Positions 37,360 through 49,253 of a DNA stretch of 64,000 nt are shown here, piece by piece. Source of the DNA: Legionella qingyii (GTDB lineage Bacteria; Pseudomonadota; Gammaproteobacteria; Legionellales; Legionellaceae); the NCBI RefSeq assembly GCF_003184185.1, contig NZ_QHJG01000011.1:58047-122046 (forward strand), given 5' to 3'. A model generated the notes under the pieces. That model was not told the DNA's origin, ran no database searches, and was given only the letters and a program-made list of their open reading frames with translations. A program made the position numbers and the translations under genes. Every line of letters begins with the position of its first letter. Positions within the stretch are counted from its first letter, which is position 1.

Positions 37360-38625
37360 AATGTTACTACCACCCGATGAGTAACGTTTGTTTGCAACAA
37401 AAACCCGAACCCACTCCGCCTAGAAGTTATCGGTTAGCGGTAGAAGTAATACACTAAGTGAATTTTATCGTGGGTTGAGTATGTCAACACGTGCATTAAA
37501 ACGGACTCAACCAAACTCATGCTGGACAAGGTGTTCTTGGCGGGGTACGTTAACTCATGAATAACGGAGAAACTCGTTCAGGTTAGGGTTTAAGCGACGC
37601 CGTCTTTAGGTATGGAATGTAAAAGGAAGGACCATTAGTTAAAATCCGCGGGTCGGAAGAAAATTTAGTTAAAATAACTTATGGACTTACTACCCCTATA
37701 GTACGTGAGGGTTGAGTAGGTTTTGAACAACATGACTTTTGTGTAACAGAGCGGTTACGCCTAGTCTTTATAGCTACTGCACGTTGTTATCTAGGCGGAC
37801 AACTCAGAGAAGATCCCAGCGCGCTTTCCGAAGTTGGTTAACTACGCCATTTAGTGCTTACTTAGGATGACATAGCCAATTTTAATGACTCCTTCTTGGC
37901 CCATTTAATTCGACCGCGTACCACCCTAGGTTACATCGTTTGTTGACTAGCCGGTGCATTTACGAAAGGGGCCAGTTACATAACTTATTTCACCTAAAGG
38001 GCCGCAACCATATTGGATGGTTTCTGTGCCATTCGTTTCTTCGGAACGCAGCTCGGACTGCCAAAACTAGCGCCGACGACGCATGAAAAAGGTTTGCAAA
38101 CAATTACATAAATTACGCAAGAGCGTTATTCGCTGCCAGACAAAGATTAACCCAAAGTGGACCTGGAGCGTTTGGTTATGGGGGAAAAACGGCGAGGTTT
38201 ACCCAGGTTGGCGCATAGTCCGCTCAACTATTCACAACATTAACACGGTCAAGCTGAACGTCAAAGGGAAGTTTGCACGCACGTGCGACCCGTTTTTATA
38301 GTTCTTAGTTTGGCGAAGATAGCTGATGGGCTGTAAGTGTATTTGCAAGCTCTAAAGCGAGAACACTACCCCTATTAAGTACCAACTGGTTTTGGTTGAG
38401 ACGTAGTTCGCGAAATTGGTCGACCCGTTAGAGAAGACGAAATGGAAATGGTTATATTATGAACCGTAGTCCGCAACGCGCTCAGGGATTTTGTGTTAGA
38501 TTTTAAAGGCGAAAACGGCTTTCTCGGTTGAGAAGTTTAAGGACGTTACGGAATAGACGTAGTTGTGGGCCATTACGGTCAACGTGGTTATGGCGAGCGA
38601 GCGGTGGAACTCCTGCAAGTTTGTG
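37360..38625. other. hflX: Mirror-read (R): ribosome-splitting GTPase HflX
   Basis: R-read from a GTG at 38625 (GGAG nine bases upstream), 421 residues. It starts FERPQGGERAVLVQL, and has the N-terminal HflX domain, the G1 loop VSLVGYTNAGKSTLFN and YVADQLFATLDPT. HflX rescues stalled ribosomes under stress. In many gammaproteobacteria it follows hfq; here a 4.4-kb unknown gene in opposite orientation lies between them, so the hfq-hflX pair has been split. Confidence 0.95.
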
Positions 38626-38898
38626 ATCCAAAAAGAGGCTTTTTTATCCTATTCATAATACAGTTTTCTTCTTTTTTTTGTGGTACAACCGTTTGTGAAA
38701 CTCTTGATCTCCGGAGGTTTATCAGAGGGATGTATAGAAAATCAATAATCAATCTGTTGTTTAATAGTCTAATATTGTTTAAACTAGTTTTGTTAGACGC
38801 TACAATTATAATTTAATTAGATGTTGTTAATATTATTAGCATTCTTCCAACCTAACTTACTCATCCTTCATTCGTCTCTGATTGGTCCCCATTAGGCT

Positions 38899-41800
38899 TA
38901 CAAACTCTGTTATAAACGCCGCCATCTTTGCGAAGTCTTGCTTAACTATTTTTAGTTACCTCTATGTCGTAATGGGTGGTTGTGACTCTTTAATTTGTTT
39001 CTCGAAAGTCTAGATAACAAATAGTTGGGTTTGGAAAACGGTCTGAGAAAGCTCGATGGAGTTTGACAGTGATATTTTCTTTTTCTATTCTTTTGTGCCG
39101 TTCTTCAATTCTTTGTTTATCGCGAACGCTGGTTTCTCGTTGTCCTGTTCATAAGTGCAGTTCATAACGTCCGTCAAAAATTATAACGATTAAGATAAGG
39201 ATTTGGATTACGACCAATGTAACTCTATAGACGATGAAATCAATGTTTATCTTTACAGTAGTGGGTTAGGAAATTAAGAGATCTAAGTTGGACCCAAGGG
39301 TTTTAAAAACTACTAGCTTGGATAGTTCATCCTTTCCGCGATGTCTGTAAAAATCTTTGTCGTGACTCACTCGTCCGTGAACGTCTCGAAGGCCTTAGAG
39401 ATGCTCCACACCCCTTTCAAGCTTTTGGTCGTCTTTTGGAAAACTTTTCAAACTTTACCTGAAACCTAACCGCTTATATATAAATACTCTAGGTAAGATT
39501 GGAACTTTTTTCATTCCTTATAAATCTTAAATTTTGTCTCTCTTCCTACGTTACCAAATTGGTCAAGCTTGGAAATTTCTTTTTTTATTTGCTGCGTCTT
39601 TCCGAAAAAAAATTACAATTAAGCTAAAATTTCGTCCTCGGTGGATGACTTTGCTGTCGTAACGTTTGAGTAGAGCTCTTACACGTTTGTGTGGAGTATC
39701 TAAACTTCGTTTTTATACTTCTTTATTTTTATCTTTACGTTTTTAAACGACTCAAATTACTCTCTACCTTTTTTCTTTTACTACTTTCTTTGGACGGATT
39801 TCTTTAATATAGTAGTGGTAAATAAGCCCGTAACTTATGACTCTATAGGTTGAGACAAGATTTTAGTGTTAACTATTATTTTCTCACCTGGGCTAACCAG
39901 CGACTTCTTAAACATCGTCTACTTGACGCGCTTCTCGCTTAACGCTGCCGAGACCTTCTGTGAATACTCGTTCCAGTTAGATAACATCTGTTTCGGAAGA
40001 GCCATTGACTCTATTACTAAAGTTCGGATTAATTCCTGGTTCCTAAATAACTAAATGTATAACGTCTACAATGAAGTAATTCTCTAATATAACTATTCCT
40101 ATGTCGTAATAGAGCTGAAGGATAGGGGTTTGGAGGAACACAGTGGCCACTCAAAGGACTCTATTCGAACTTGCAACAAAATAGCTGTCTACGTCTGTTA
40201 TCGCACTTTAATTGCCGATTATCTCTGCGAATACTATTCCGAAATTTCCTTGAATTACTGATGGTGCTATTTGACCAATTTCCTTTCCTTTTCAACCGTA
40301 GATGTCTAAATTTACTACGAAACGGTCGTACCGGACTTCTTAAAGGGATAGTTCTATAGAAATTTTTTCGAGCATCACTCTTCGTTTTTGTCGACGAGTG
40401 TCTTTACCTTTCAGTTTAGTTGCGGCAATTATTTAATTATGTTTGTCGTTGTAACCTCTTTTCGGCGTAATTAGCACTTAATTATTTTAAGTTGGCTCTG
40501 CCCCGGTGGTTCGTTCGGAGATCGGCATAAGTTCTTTGTAAAGTTTTTTTTCTTCTGAGATTTTTTATAAGTTCAATGCAATTAATACTGATGGTATCTT
40601 GGGTTTAATCTATACTTTCTCGAAATAGAAGATTCGTTCGAGTATTCAGAGTTGATTGTCTTCATCGTTCATTCTAATCGTGTTGACTTCTTCGTTAGTT
40701 TGTCGTTTCTCTAAGATAGTTTTTCGAGGTTTAATTCTCTTTCGTAGCACTCGATAAAAATAATCTTTGGTTCCTTTTTAATTGTGTTAAATTCCTTCTA
40801 AACTCATTCGTGGTCCCGAAGATGTAGGGGCGCCTATTTTAGGGTGTTCGCCTCAATTATTTTATAAACCTCACACCGAGTTTACTTAAAATACTGTTGA
40901 ACATAGTTTCTCGCGTTTTGCCATTGCGCATGATACCACGTTTATATTGAATACCTTAACTAACCCGCTCAATAGAAAATCCTAGTTCCGTTGTACTTAG
41001 TCTAAAGGTTTTCCAAAGATTCCTGTAGCTTCGGTTTTAACTTGAATAGCTATTCCTTAATTTCTAATTTGAACTTCCAGTCCTACTTGTTGGCCTCTCA
41101 CTTAGCTAACGGCTTCTTTTGGAAACCTCAGATGTTTTCAGGATAGTTTTCCGGTGAGTAGTTTTTTTTCTTCCGCTTGATGCTAATCTAAATGATTTTT
41201 GGGTTGTTCTTGTTAATGTGTTTCTCGTTTTTCTTTGTTTACTTGATAATCTATAAAACTTGGTTCCTTTTAGTCTTAATCTTGTTTTTCAATTTGTTCG
41301 GCTGAACTGATACGTTGTACTACTTAAATCATTAGTCGTTCGTTAGAACCGTAGTCTATACGAGTTTGAACTTATACGTGAACGACTATAACCCCTTTCG
41401 CATCGATTAAAGCTAGTTAATAAAGTTTTAGAACGGTTAGAACGATTACTTCTTAATAACCGGGTTAGTCGACTAGAACTCCTTGTTGATTTATGCTAAA
41501 CAGCAGGAAATTGACTCTCCTTTTGTATAACCCTTTTTAGTCAACGTCTTAACTAATTCGTTCATGTTCTTTGATAGTTGAGTAATCTTTTTTTTACCTT
41601 TGTCCATGGAGGATCAGGACTTAACCGAAGACTCAAGGTTCTAGAATTTTTTGTCGAATGGCGGAGAAACCTCCTATTTCCTTAGCTCTTATGGATACGA
41701 TGCGACTCGTAATTTTAACGACTCTTTGTTTTGCGTGACAATGTTGAGTTTCTTGAACGGCAGTGAGTTTATTTTTCGTGGCTCAATAATGTTTTCCGAT

Positions 41801-43329
41801 CAAACAATCTTGTTTACTCGGGTCTGCTTTCTCCACTCGACATGCTCGTTTAATTTGTAAAGCTTTTGCTTTAACTTGGCGTTAACTGCCAGTAATACCT
41901 CTTGAGGTTACTCGAACACTTCTTCTTTCAACTACGTTGTTTCTTTTACGAACTTCCTGAATAGGTTCATTTTTTATCATAACTCCTAAACCTCGTGAAT
42001 GGTTTTTAATTAAAGCAGATACGACTTAACCTATCCTCCCAGCTACGTACACTTGGTTTGTACCACAATCGAGCTTCTTTTAATGATTTTCTCTAACTCG
42101 AGAAACTTGTTTCACTGAACCCTTAAAGAAATTGATCTTAAGCATATTTATTGTTAGGACGACACTTTTTTCTTGCACTTGGTCACGAGGTTTACGTAAT
42201 GTTTTAACCAATAAAATTTTACGAGATATTCGGAAGAGGATTTCTTCCCACACTGGAGGTAAACGACCTACTGAATGGATGATTCCTCCTCAAACTATTG
42301 CTATTTGAACCTTGTATATTTTTTACGATATAGATATCGTTTCTCCGATCAGTTGAAATAATGTATAGTATACCTTTTAGACTCGGTCATTTCTAGTTAC
42401 TAGGCCTGGATAAAGTTCTTTTAGAGCTTTACTAATTTTTTGTTGCTTTATGCCTAGGTAATTTCGAATGACCTCTTCTCTAAATATGCAACTATTGCAA
42501 TTTGCCTCCTGTGAGAGAAGGCTGGGAAAAACGTCTAAATCTTCGGCTTCTCCTGGTTTTTCTATTCCTGTCATAAAATCTCGTGAATCTAGTACAATAA
42601 CGACCTATACTTCCTAAATTTCTTTCCCTTTGTTTTAACAGAGGTTTACGTCGCGTTCGTTCTGTTTTCGAAAAGAGGCTGTAATTTCTTAAACTCCTTT
42701 CGCTTGAGCACTGGGAAGACTTGATATAGTCACTCGCACTCTGATCTCTCGGACTCTAGGTCCGTTTTTATCTTGCGGATCGTCTTAATTTCCGATTTGA
42801 GTTATGAAAATTTTACCGAATACTACTCTATCCTTGATTCGTTCGTTAATTATTCCGCTAACTCTTCCGTTGATGCTCGTGTCTTGTTAAACCTGTTCGA
42901 GCTCGACTAAACTTTTGTTCTATGAAACCCCTTCTTAGATAAAAACTGTTAATAGATTTTCTTGCTTTCTCGTGGAAGCGGAAGTCTCTAAAAAAGTCGA
43001 GACGACGTCGAAATCATAATCCCACGAAACCAATATTTTGTCTCAGTGTTTTTTCTCTTCTTATGGAGCTCCTCGACGTTCGTCGTAACGTTCGGATAGT
43101 TTTCCGCGGTTAACTATTGCAGCTCCTTCACTTATCGTGTGTAAGCGTTAACGAACTCTTCTAGCTGTATCCGGAATTTTTAAAGAGCGGTTCTTCGTTT
43201 CTTCCGCTTCTAGTACCCTTTAGTGATTTACGTTTTGACTGACGTAAATCTTGACGACAACTCTTACATGTGTCGGTTCAGGGCCTTTTTGTTCTTCTCG
43301 ACCTAATAAGACATTATTCGATACAAATT
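38899..43329. other. Mirror-read (C): 1476-residue coiled-coil protein of unknown function
   Basis: C-read from 38899, a single unbroken frame. No signal peptide. The sequence is dominated by Glu, Lys, Gln and Leu with long heptad-like stretches over most of its length, especially about residues 250-1100, so extended coiled coils are expected. No enzymatic motif is recognised. Two near-identical neighbours are not seen. Size, coiled coils and insertion between hflX and hfq resemble Legionella type IV secretion effectors, but this is inference. It ends with a Glu-rich tail (VPEKQEELDYSVISYV), compatible with an E-block secretion signal. Confidence 0.75.
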
Positions 43330-43433
43330 TTATGCGGTATCCAGTAATGATTACTTTACTTCATTTGAACCTCTAATCGAACCGCTTAGTTGAGAGTTCC
43401 GAATGACGTCGATGGCAATTTAATTTTTGGAAA

Positions 43434-43518
43434 CAGTAAGGGCGCTTCCGCCATTAGATAAAGATGTTTATCGTCACGCGAAGAAAATTCGTACCTAGGG
43501 GCGGAAGCGCCCCTACTG
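43434..43518. repeat. 85-base intergenic inverted-repeat element (REP-like)
   Basis: Nineteen-base arms with one mismatch flank about 47 bases. In R-reading the arms are GTCATCCCCGCGAAGGCGG and its complement. The GTCATCCCCGCG...CGGGAATGAC pattern is a well-known dispersed palindrome type in bacterial intergenic DNA. It is much more GC-rich than the surroundings and lies between the stop of the 1476-residue gene and the hfq stop. Confidence 0.8.
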
Positions 43519-43578
43519 TTGAAAAGCGTGTATACCTGGAACGAATTACCGTCATTTCCTATACCGTATGATTTCAAG

Positions 43579-43836
43579 GATCGGAAGGAGGCGAGGAAGC
43601 GAAGGTCTCAAAAGGAGTAGTCGTCCGTAAAAATAACGCGCACTTCCTTGATGACATCTTTAACGTACGAACATTTGGTAAACCCACTAGCTCAAAAAGT
43701 CGTACTGATGTATAACTAGTTTTCTTAGGTGCTATGGCACATTAAACTAAGGCAAATGGTCTTTCTATCTATGTCCGTGGAAAAGAAATGCATTAAGTAA
43801 ATTTTTCCCCAGAACATCATTTACTCAAAATCTGTA
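43579..43836. other. hfq: Mirror-read (R): RNA chaperone Hfq
   Basis: R-read from 43836, 85 residues, AAGGAG upstream. Both Sm motifs are present: [41 protein letters not shown], and the C-terminal YKHAISTVVPSR. It forms the hexamer that pairs small RNAs with mRNAs. The short acidic tail is typical of Legionella-type Hfq. It is divergent from an unknown gene at 44113. Confidence 0.97.
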
Positions 43837-44112
43837 ACGGGTGAGGAACAACAATAACATAAATAATTTCCGTTTTGTACGTAGACTAGTGAATAAGCTG
43901 TAAAAAACTATTTTGAAATCTAATTAAAGTACTGTCGAGCTAAAATTAGGCAATGATATCAAACGTTTAAATTGAGACTTAAGATGAGTTGTTCCTTAAA
44001 GCCAATGAGTACGGCCTTCTCTTGTTTCCTCTATTGTAAATAGTAAAAACGACCTCTTTGAGGAAACATATTAACAAGTAATGTGAAAGAGTAGAAGTAA
44101 TTCCTCCTAATT

Positions 44113-45090
44113 TACCGTAAATGAGCATAGCTGAATTGTCGTGAGTTTTTAGGGATGCTCGTAGACTCGCTACCACTGCGTAACCGTTTCTTACGATTCC
44201 TCGAGTTACGTAATTCGCGGTTTCTTGTTCAGAGAGAACGATGGTTCTAGTAACGTCGGACGGGACTGAGTTTCAAGTTTGTTATACCGGTAGTTTAATT
44301 TAGCAACCTTTCGAACCGATGTTCACTTCTTTGTAAAGTGAGGCATTAATGACTTCGGATAGTTCAGTCTGTCGCATAGTGTAGTAATGAACTGGGAGCT
44401 TTATTTCGTGGTGTGTGCAATAAAAGTCCTTTCCTTAAATTAGGTCGAAGAAAAGTAGCAAAATCATGGGAGCGGCTCGTTCATAACCTTTCATTACTTA
44501 GTCGTTAACGCCTTGCTCAGCGGAATACACGGGGTCTTGTGCTTGCTTCAGTTTAGCGGGTATTGTATTCGTAGCGCAAGGGGTTTGTATAAGAACTTCA
44601 TTTTTGAGTTTAACGTAAGTACGACGCAGCTTTATAACTTGCTAACAATAATCCTTTGTTAGGTCTCTTTAAAAAATGTTCAGCGCTAAAATTATTTCTT
44701 TGGACGTTTTACAAGCAATTATACAAAGCGTGAAATAACTTACCCGTACTTCGTTGTTAACCTCTTTTTAATCCACGAGAGCTCAGAGTCCGAGTTCGTA
44801 GTTAGTTCGCATTGAACCTTAACAACGTGTGACTTCGTAAACTACTTTGGTTAGGCAAGTTCGAGTAACGACTAAGGTACTCACGTTTTCTTTCGTGCCT
44901 CGTACTCTTTTTATTTAGAGTTCGGTGGTTAGGGTTATCGAACAAATTCTCGAGCGAGTTGTACAGCTCGTCTTGTTATGTTTTGTTCCTTCTTGAACTT
45001 AGTTCATCACTACGACTACTTTTTCTTGAGAGAATGAAATTGCTTCTCCTTCTGCGTGTGCTACCAAGAGGGTGATTGTGAACCAAAATT
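44113..45090. other. Mirror-read (C): unknown protein, 325 residues
   Basis: C-read from 44113 with a near-perfect AAGGAGGA site. Soluble and helix-rich, with no signal peptide or motif that I recognise. The C-terminus is polar and acidic (DADEKELSYFNEEEDAHDG). The strong ribosome-binding site and downstream terminator point to good expression. It may be Legionella-specific; the acidic tail would also fit an effector, which is only a guess. Confidence 0.75.
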
Positions 45091-45098
45091 TATGTAGA

Positions 45099-45128
45099 CG
45101 GGAATGTTTCATTCCCGCGAAAAAAAAC
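45099..45128. repeat. Inverted repeat; mirror-read intrinsic terminator
   Basis: Eight-base arms (cgggaatg / cattcccg), three-base loop, then cg and a run of A in the given text. In C-reading this is a GC stem followed by eight T, a textbook terminator nine bases after the 325-residue gene. Literally read, the run is on the wrong side on both strands. Confidence 0.88.
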
Positions 45129-45155
45129 TAGGAATTAAAGTTCTCTCCATTCAAT

Positions 45156-46001
45156 TACTGCGTTCTTTTTGACTGACAGCGTAATCATGTTCTTTTTACC
45201 GTGCTTTTGGGATTCCTTGTAGTTCTGTTTGACTGAAGGCCTTAGGTAAGGCGTCGTGTTGTTCCTCGACGACATCAAACAAACGTTCTTGAGTGGGATT
45301 CGGGAATAAAGACGTGCGCAAGTCTACATCTAGGATGAGGAAAATACCTCCTATAAGTATGGCCGGGATGACGGGTCAAGCAGTCATTTTACCGTTTCCG
45401 AATATTAAATACGTAATGTCGTAGGGATAAACTTTTTCGTCCAATATTGTGACGACACCGTATGTTATTATTCCCTCTCGAATAACGTTATTGATCTTTC
45501 GTTGTATAGGGGTCGCCGCTTTTTATGGTACTTTTGAAGATGAAATTTGGTCCCCTGAGGTTAATGGGGCAAGTAGTTTAGCGTCCTGTATTTACCCCTA
45601 ATGGTTGGACAATACTAGTTACCAAAGGTCTCAACAGTGCTTAAATACCAAACTTCCCACGTCTTTAAAACCAAATAGGTTGGCGCTATCCACCACTTGG
45701 ATGACGAGGCCTTTATCTATGCGTTGGCTACACCGTTTTCCAATACCAACGTGTCCCTTAGTACTCATTATGGAAATAGTAACGGCGGTTATCTTAACCA
45801 ACACTTCTACCTAACCTTAAAATACCATCGTCAAAGTAATCATGTGGATACCCACTTTAAAACCGCGTTCGTAGAGCGCTGTTTGGCCGTCATGAGCATC
45901 GTCTTAATCTGAAATCAGTTGCACGTAACACCCCTTCTAACAAAGGAAAACGTGTCGTCGCTCTTGGAAGTTGAATGGTACTTGAACATTGTAGTGCAAT
46001 T
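45156..46001. other. aguB: Mirror-read (C): N-carbamoylputrescine amidase
   Basis: C-read from 45156 (AGAGAGG upstream), 281 residues. Nitrilase family: VVCLQELTLSPYF holds the catalytic Glu, CYDQWFPELSRIY the nucleophilic Cys. It hydrolyses N-carbamoylputrescine to putrescine. It starts the aguB-speA-aguA run, whose three enzymes convert arginine to putrescine without ornithine decarboxylase. Confidence 0.94.
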
Positions 46002-46022
46002 AGGGAAACCTTATAGCTATAA

Positions 46023-47921
46023 TACTTGTAGTCACGTGGTAGACTTCTTTTAAATATATTGTAGTTGTTGACCCCACTCCCTATGAAGTCATAATTACGG
46101 CTTCCCTTATAACGTTACTCATTCCGTGGTCCTTTTGGACCACAGCTCAACGTCCGTTAACAATTACGACGCTCATCCCGACCTAACGTAAATGGCGACG
46201 ATTAAGCGACGAGACTATAGAATGTACTGGCACACGTAGCGTAAATACTTCGTAAAAGAGTCCGGTATCTTCTCTTGCTTATATGTCCCGTGATGTTTGA
46301 CCAAATAGGATAATTTCATTTGGTTCTCGTTTCGCAACAAGCGCTTAACAACTTTAGTGGTTTGGTGAGATATCCTGACCTTCGTCCGAGTTTCGGGCTT
46401 GAGTACCGCCAGTAACCGTACGACCCGTTAGTTGTTTTGTCGTGGTATCAAACATTGCCCATATTCCTGTCGATAATATAAGCATGGCGCAATTAGCGGG
46501 TTGTTTACCCTGTATTTCAGAAATAACAATAACTTTTTTAGAGACTCAACCTATAATAAAATTTTCTTAGACGAGCGGACTTTTATTTTGGTAGTGAACC
46601 ACAAGCGTAAGCAAATTAATGATTTTCGCGTCCTTTTACCCTTGTATGGCCGCCCCAATTTAGGTTTAAACCGGAATGACGTTTCGTTCAGGAGCTCAAT
46701 CACTTAGTTAATTTTCGAGTACTGTACGAACTAACGGACGTCAACTACGTAACAGTAAACCCAAGCGTTTATCGGTTATAAGTACTGTAAGCGGTGACGT
46801 ACGTTCTTCAGAGCGCAATGATACAGCTCAATGCGGTTGAGTTACGTGGTTATCTATGATAACTACACCCACCACCTGAATCGCACCTAATACTTCCCTG
46901 GGTAAGCTTAGTCCCAACAAGGTACTTGATGTCGAACGCGCTTATACGGTGGGTATAAGAGGAGCGGTAAGTTATAAATACAGTCCTTCGTTTACAAGGT
47001 CTTGGTTTGTAATAAAGTCTTAGTCCATCTCGGAATTGTCGGGTAGTACGGCAAAATTAAAGACTATAATCGCTATATCTTTATTACTCATTCAGAGGGA
47101 GAGAAGGCCTTTAATGATTACTTCTGAGCGTACACTAAGCGCTATAAATACTATGGATAGTAAGTTAATGACGTTCGAGTGGGTAACTTTAGATATTGAT
47201 ACGTCTTGTAAGCAACTTACTTCGGGTAAGGAACAAATTCGTACCCCAATAATCGAATGTTCTTTTTCGATTTCATCTCCGAAAAATATGATTATATACG
47301 GACCTTGAATTTTGCGCCGAGTTACATCTCTTAGGATGTCTTCTTCGAAATAACCGTTTTTAGTTACTTCTGTACCGGCAATTCCAAAAAACGTTATATA
47401 GCAAAAAGGTTAGCTAAGGCCTACGAACCCGATAGCCTGTTTAGAAAGGTTAACGGGGGTAAAGTGTTGACTGTCTTGGTGGGCAGTACGTGTCACACAA
47501 TGTTCTAAATTGGACACTGAGCCTACCGTGGTAATTTCTTATAGAACCGTCAAGAACACACTTGAGTTGTAATTACAATGGGGGGATACTATCGTTGTTA
47601 GGAATGAGAGACCCAAAAAAGGACCAACCACGTATGGTCCTTTATAACCCATTAAACGTATTAAATAAACCCCTATGATTGAGTGACCTACAGTTTGAGA
47701 AACTACTACCTGTCAAACTCGAGTTACTAAACCAAATACCACTGTGGCATTGGTTACAGAACTTAGAACGAGTAAAACTATGTTTTTTTGAGCAAGTTAG
47801 GATACTTTTCGTCGATTAAGTTCGTCTCGATGGATTTCTTTGTTGCGAAAATATAAATTTACTTAATTCTTCGTAAAAAAGAGTTAATTGGATAAATCTG
47901 CTTTTGTAAGCCTCTTCTATT
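46023..47921. other. speA: Mirror-read (C): biosynthetic arginine decarboxylase
   Basis: C-read from 46023, 632 residues, matching E. coli SpeA (about 630-660). It starts with YNINNWGEGYFSINAEGN and ends with [23 protein letters not shown] plus the family's C-terminal helices. The PLP enzyme makes agmatine from arginine. It is 21 bases after aguB; the aguA start follows its stop by one base. Confidence 0.95.
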
Positions 47922-47922
47922 C

Positions 47923-48954
47923 TACTGTGGTTTTGTTTCACCTAAAAAGTACGGGCGACTCACCGTAGGCGTACTCGCGACGACCTACCGTACCGGAACA
48001 GTAGAACTTTGGACCAGATTTTATCCAGACGTTTTTCGGGCCCGTCGAATACGGGCCCAACGCGTTCGGTAGCGAGTTATACTTGGGCACTGATACAATC
48101 AGTTAGGTCCACTACTTCTGAGCCGCGTTTCGAATACACCACTACCTTAATGGAATAAATGGGAAGGGTAGTTACTGAGTACCTGTTCCCTATGGCCTGG
48201 CTGGAAAAACAATTTGGTTTTGGTAGTTAATCGGCCACAGCTAACCTAAGTATTACGAACCCCACCATTGATAGTTCTAACACGCGACCTATTGGTTTAA
48301 CGGCGTCGTTAGTAATTTGTTTGGGTACGAAATAGGAAACGTCGTGGAGACCAATACCTTCCGCCAAGTAAGGTACATCTACCACTTCCTTGACAAAATT
48401 GATGAGCACTTACGGACGAGTTACGGTTAGCTTTAGGGGTCGAGTCAGTTGTTCTCTAACTTTGAATGGACATACTAAAAGAACCAAGAGTTTTTTAATA
48501 GACCAATTTGTTTCCTAATAATCCACTGCTTTGACTACCAGTACAGCTACTCTAAAGGACAAAATAGCGAGGACCTTTTCAGAATACAGAATAATGGGTA
48601 CTATTTCTTCTAGGCTTGATACGACGAAATGTGCTTTTAGACCTTTAAGAATTTAGTTGTTGACTACGTTTTCCAGCTTTCAATCTTCAAATATGACACC
48701 TCGTTGGTGGTCGTTGCATGGAACTACCGCTCGCTAATTGGAATAGGATATAGTTGAAAATAAATCGCTTATTTCCCTAACAATACGGACGAAAACCGAT
48801 ACTTGTTGTCCTATTCCGTCGAATGGTCAATAAATGAGTTAATATAGGCCCAATAGTATAATGGGTTTAACTACGTGACCTACATAAACGTCCTCCACCA
48901 CCTTAAGTAACGTAATGGGTCGTCCTTGGGTTCTATTGTGCACAAGGAGAAACT
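47923..48954. other. aguA: Mirror-read (C): agmatine deiminase
   Basis: C-read from 47923, 343 residues. The start (FFMPAEWHPHERCWMAWP) and C-terminal DVFAGGGGIHCITQQ, with the catalytic cysteine in GGIHC, are diagnostic. It converts agmatine to N-carbamoylputrescine, the substrate of the AguB protein encoded two genes upstream. It is probably the last gene of the operon and converges on the uridine-kinase-like gene. Confidence 0.95.
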
Positions 48955-49147
48955 CTATAAAGAATGCGAGACAACGAGATAGGTGCGTTACTGTTGCCGT
49001 TGGTTTTCTGATATGAGATTGATATTTCCTGCTGTGCCTTAACAGACTGTCCTTCAGTTTGATGTCCCTGGTCATGTACCCTACATGAGGCGACGTTCCT
49101 ACGTCGTGTGATTTGCAAATTATATAGAATAAAGAGGCATTCTTTTA

Positions 49148-49183
49148 CAGAGAGAAAGTAGATAAAGACTATTCTTCTCTCTG
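49148..49183. repeat. Inverted repeat between convergent genes
   Basis: Nine-base arms (cagagagaa / ttctctctg) around an 18-base loop, between the aguA stop and the kinase stop. In R-reading it is followed by a short T-rich stretch, so a weak terminator is plausible. Confidence 0.55.
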
Positions 49184-49253
49184 ACAAAAATAGAACTCCC
49201 AATACCCTAGAAGTTCACGTGGAGTGTCATTCGGCGGGTGTACGAGATATTGA

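Noticed and set aside
38565..38816. Literal open frame preceding the coiled-coil gene
   Set aside because: A by-product of the AT-rich hflX start region; no ribosome-binding site in the literal polarity.
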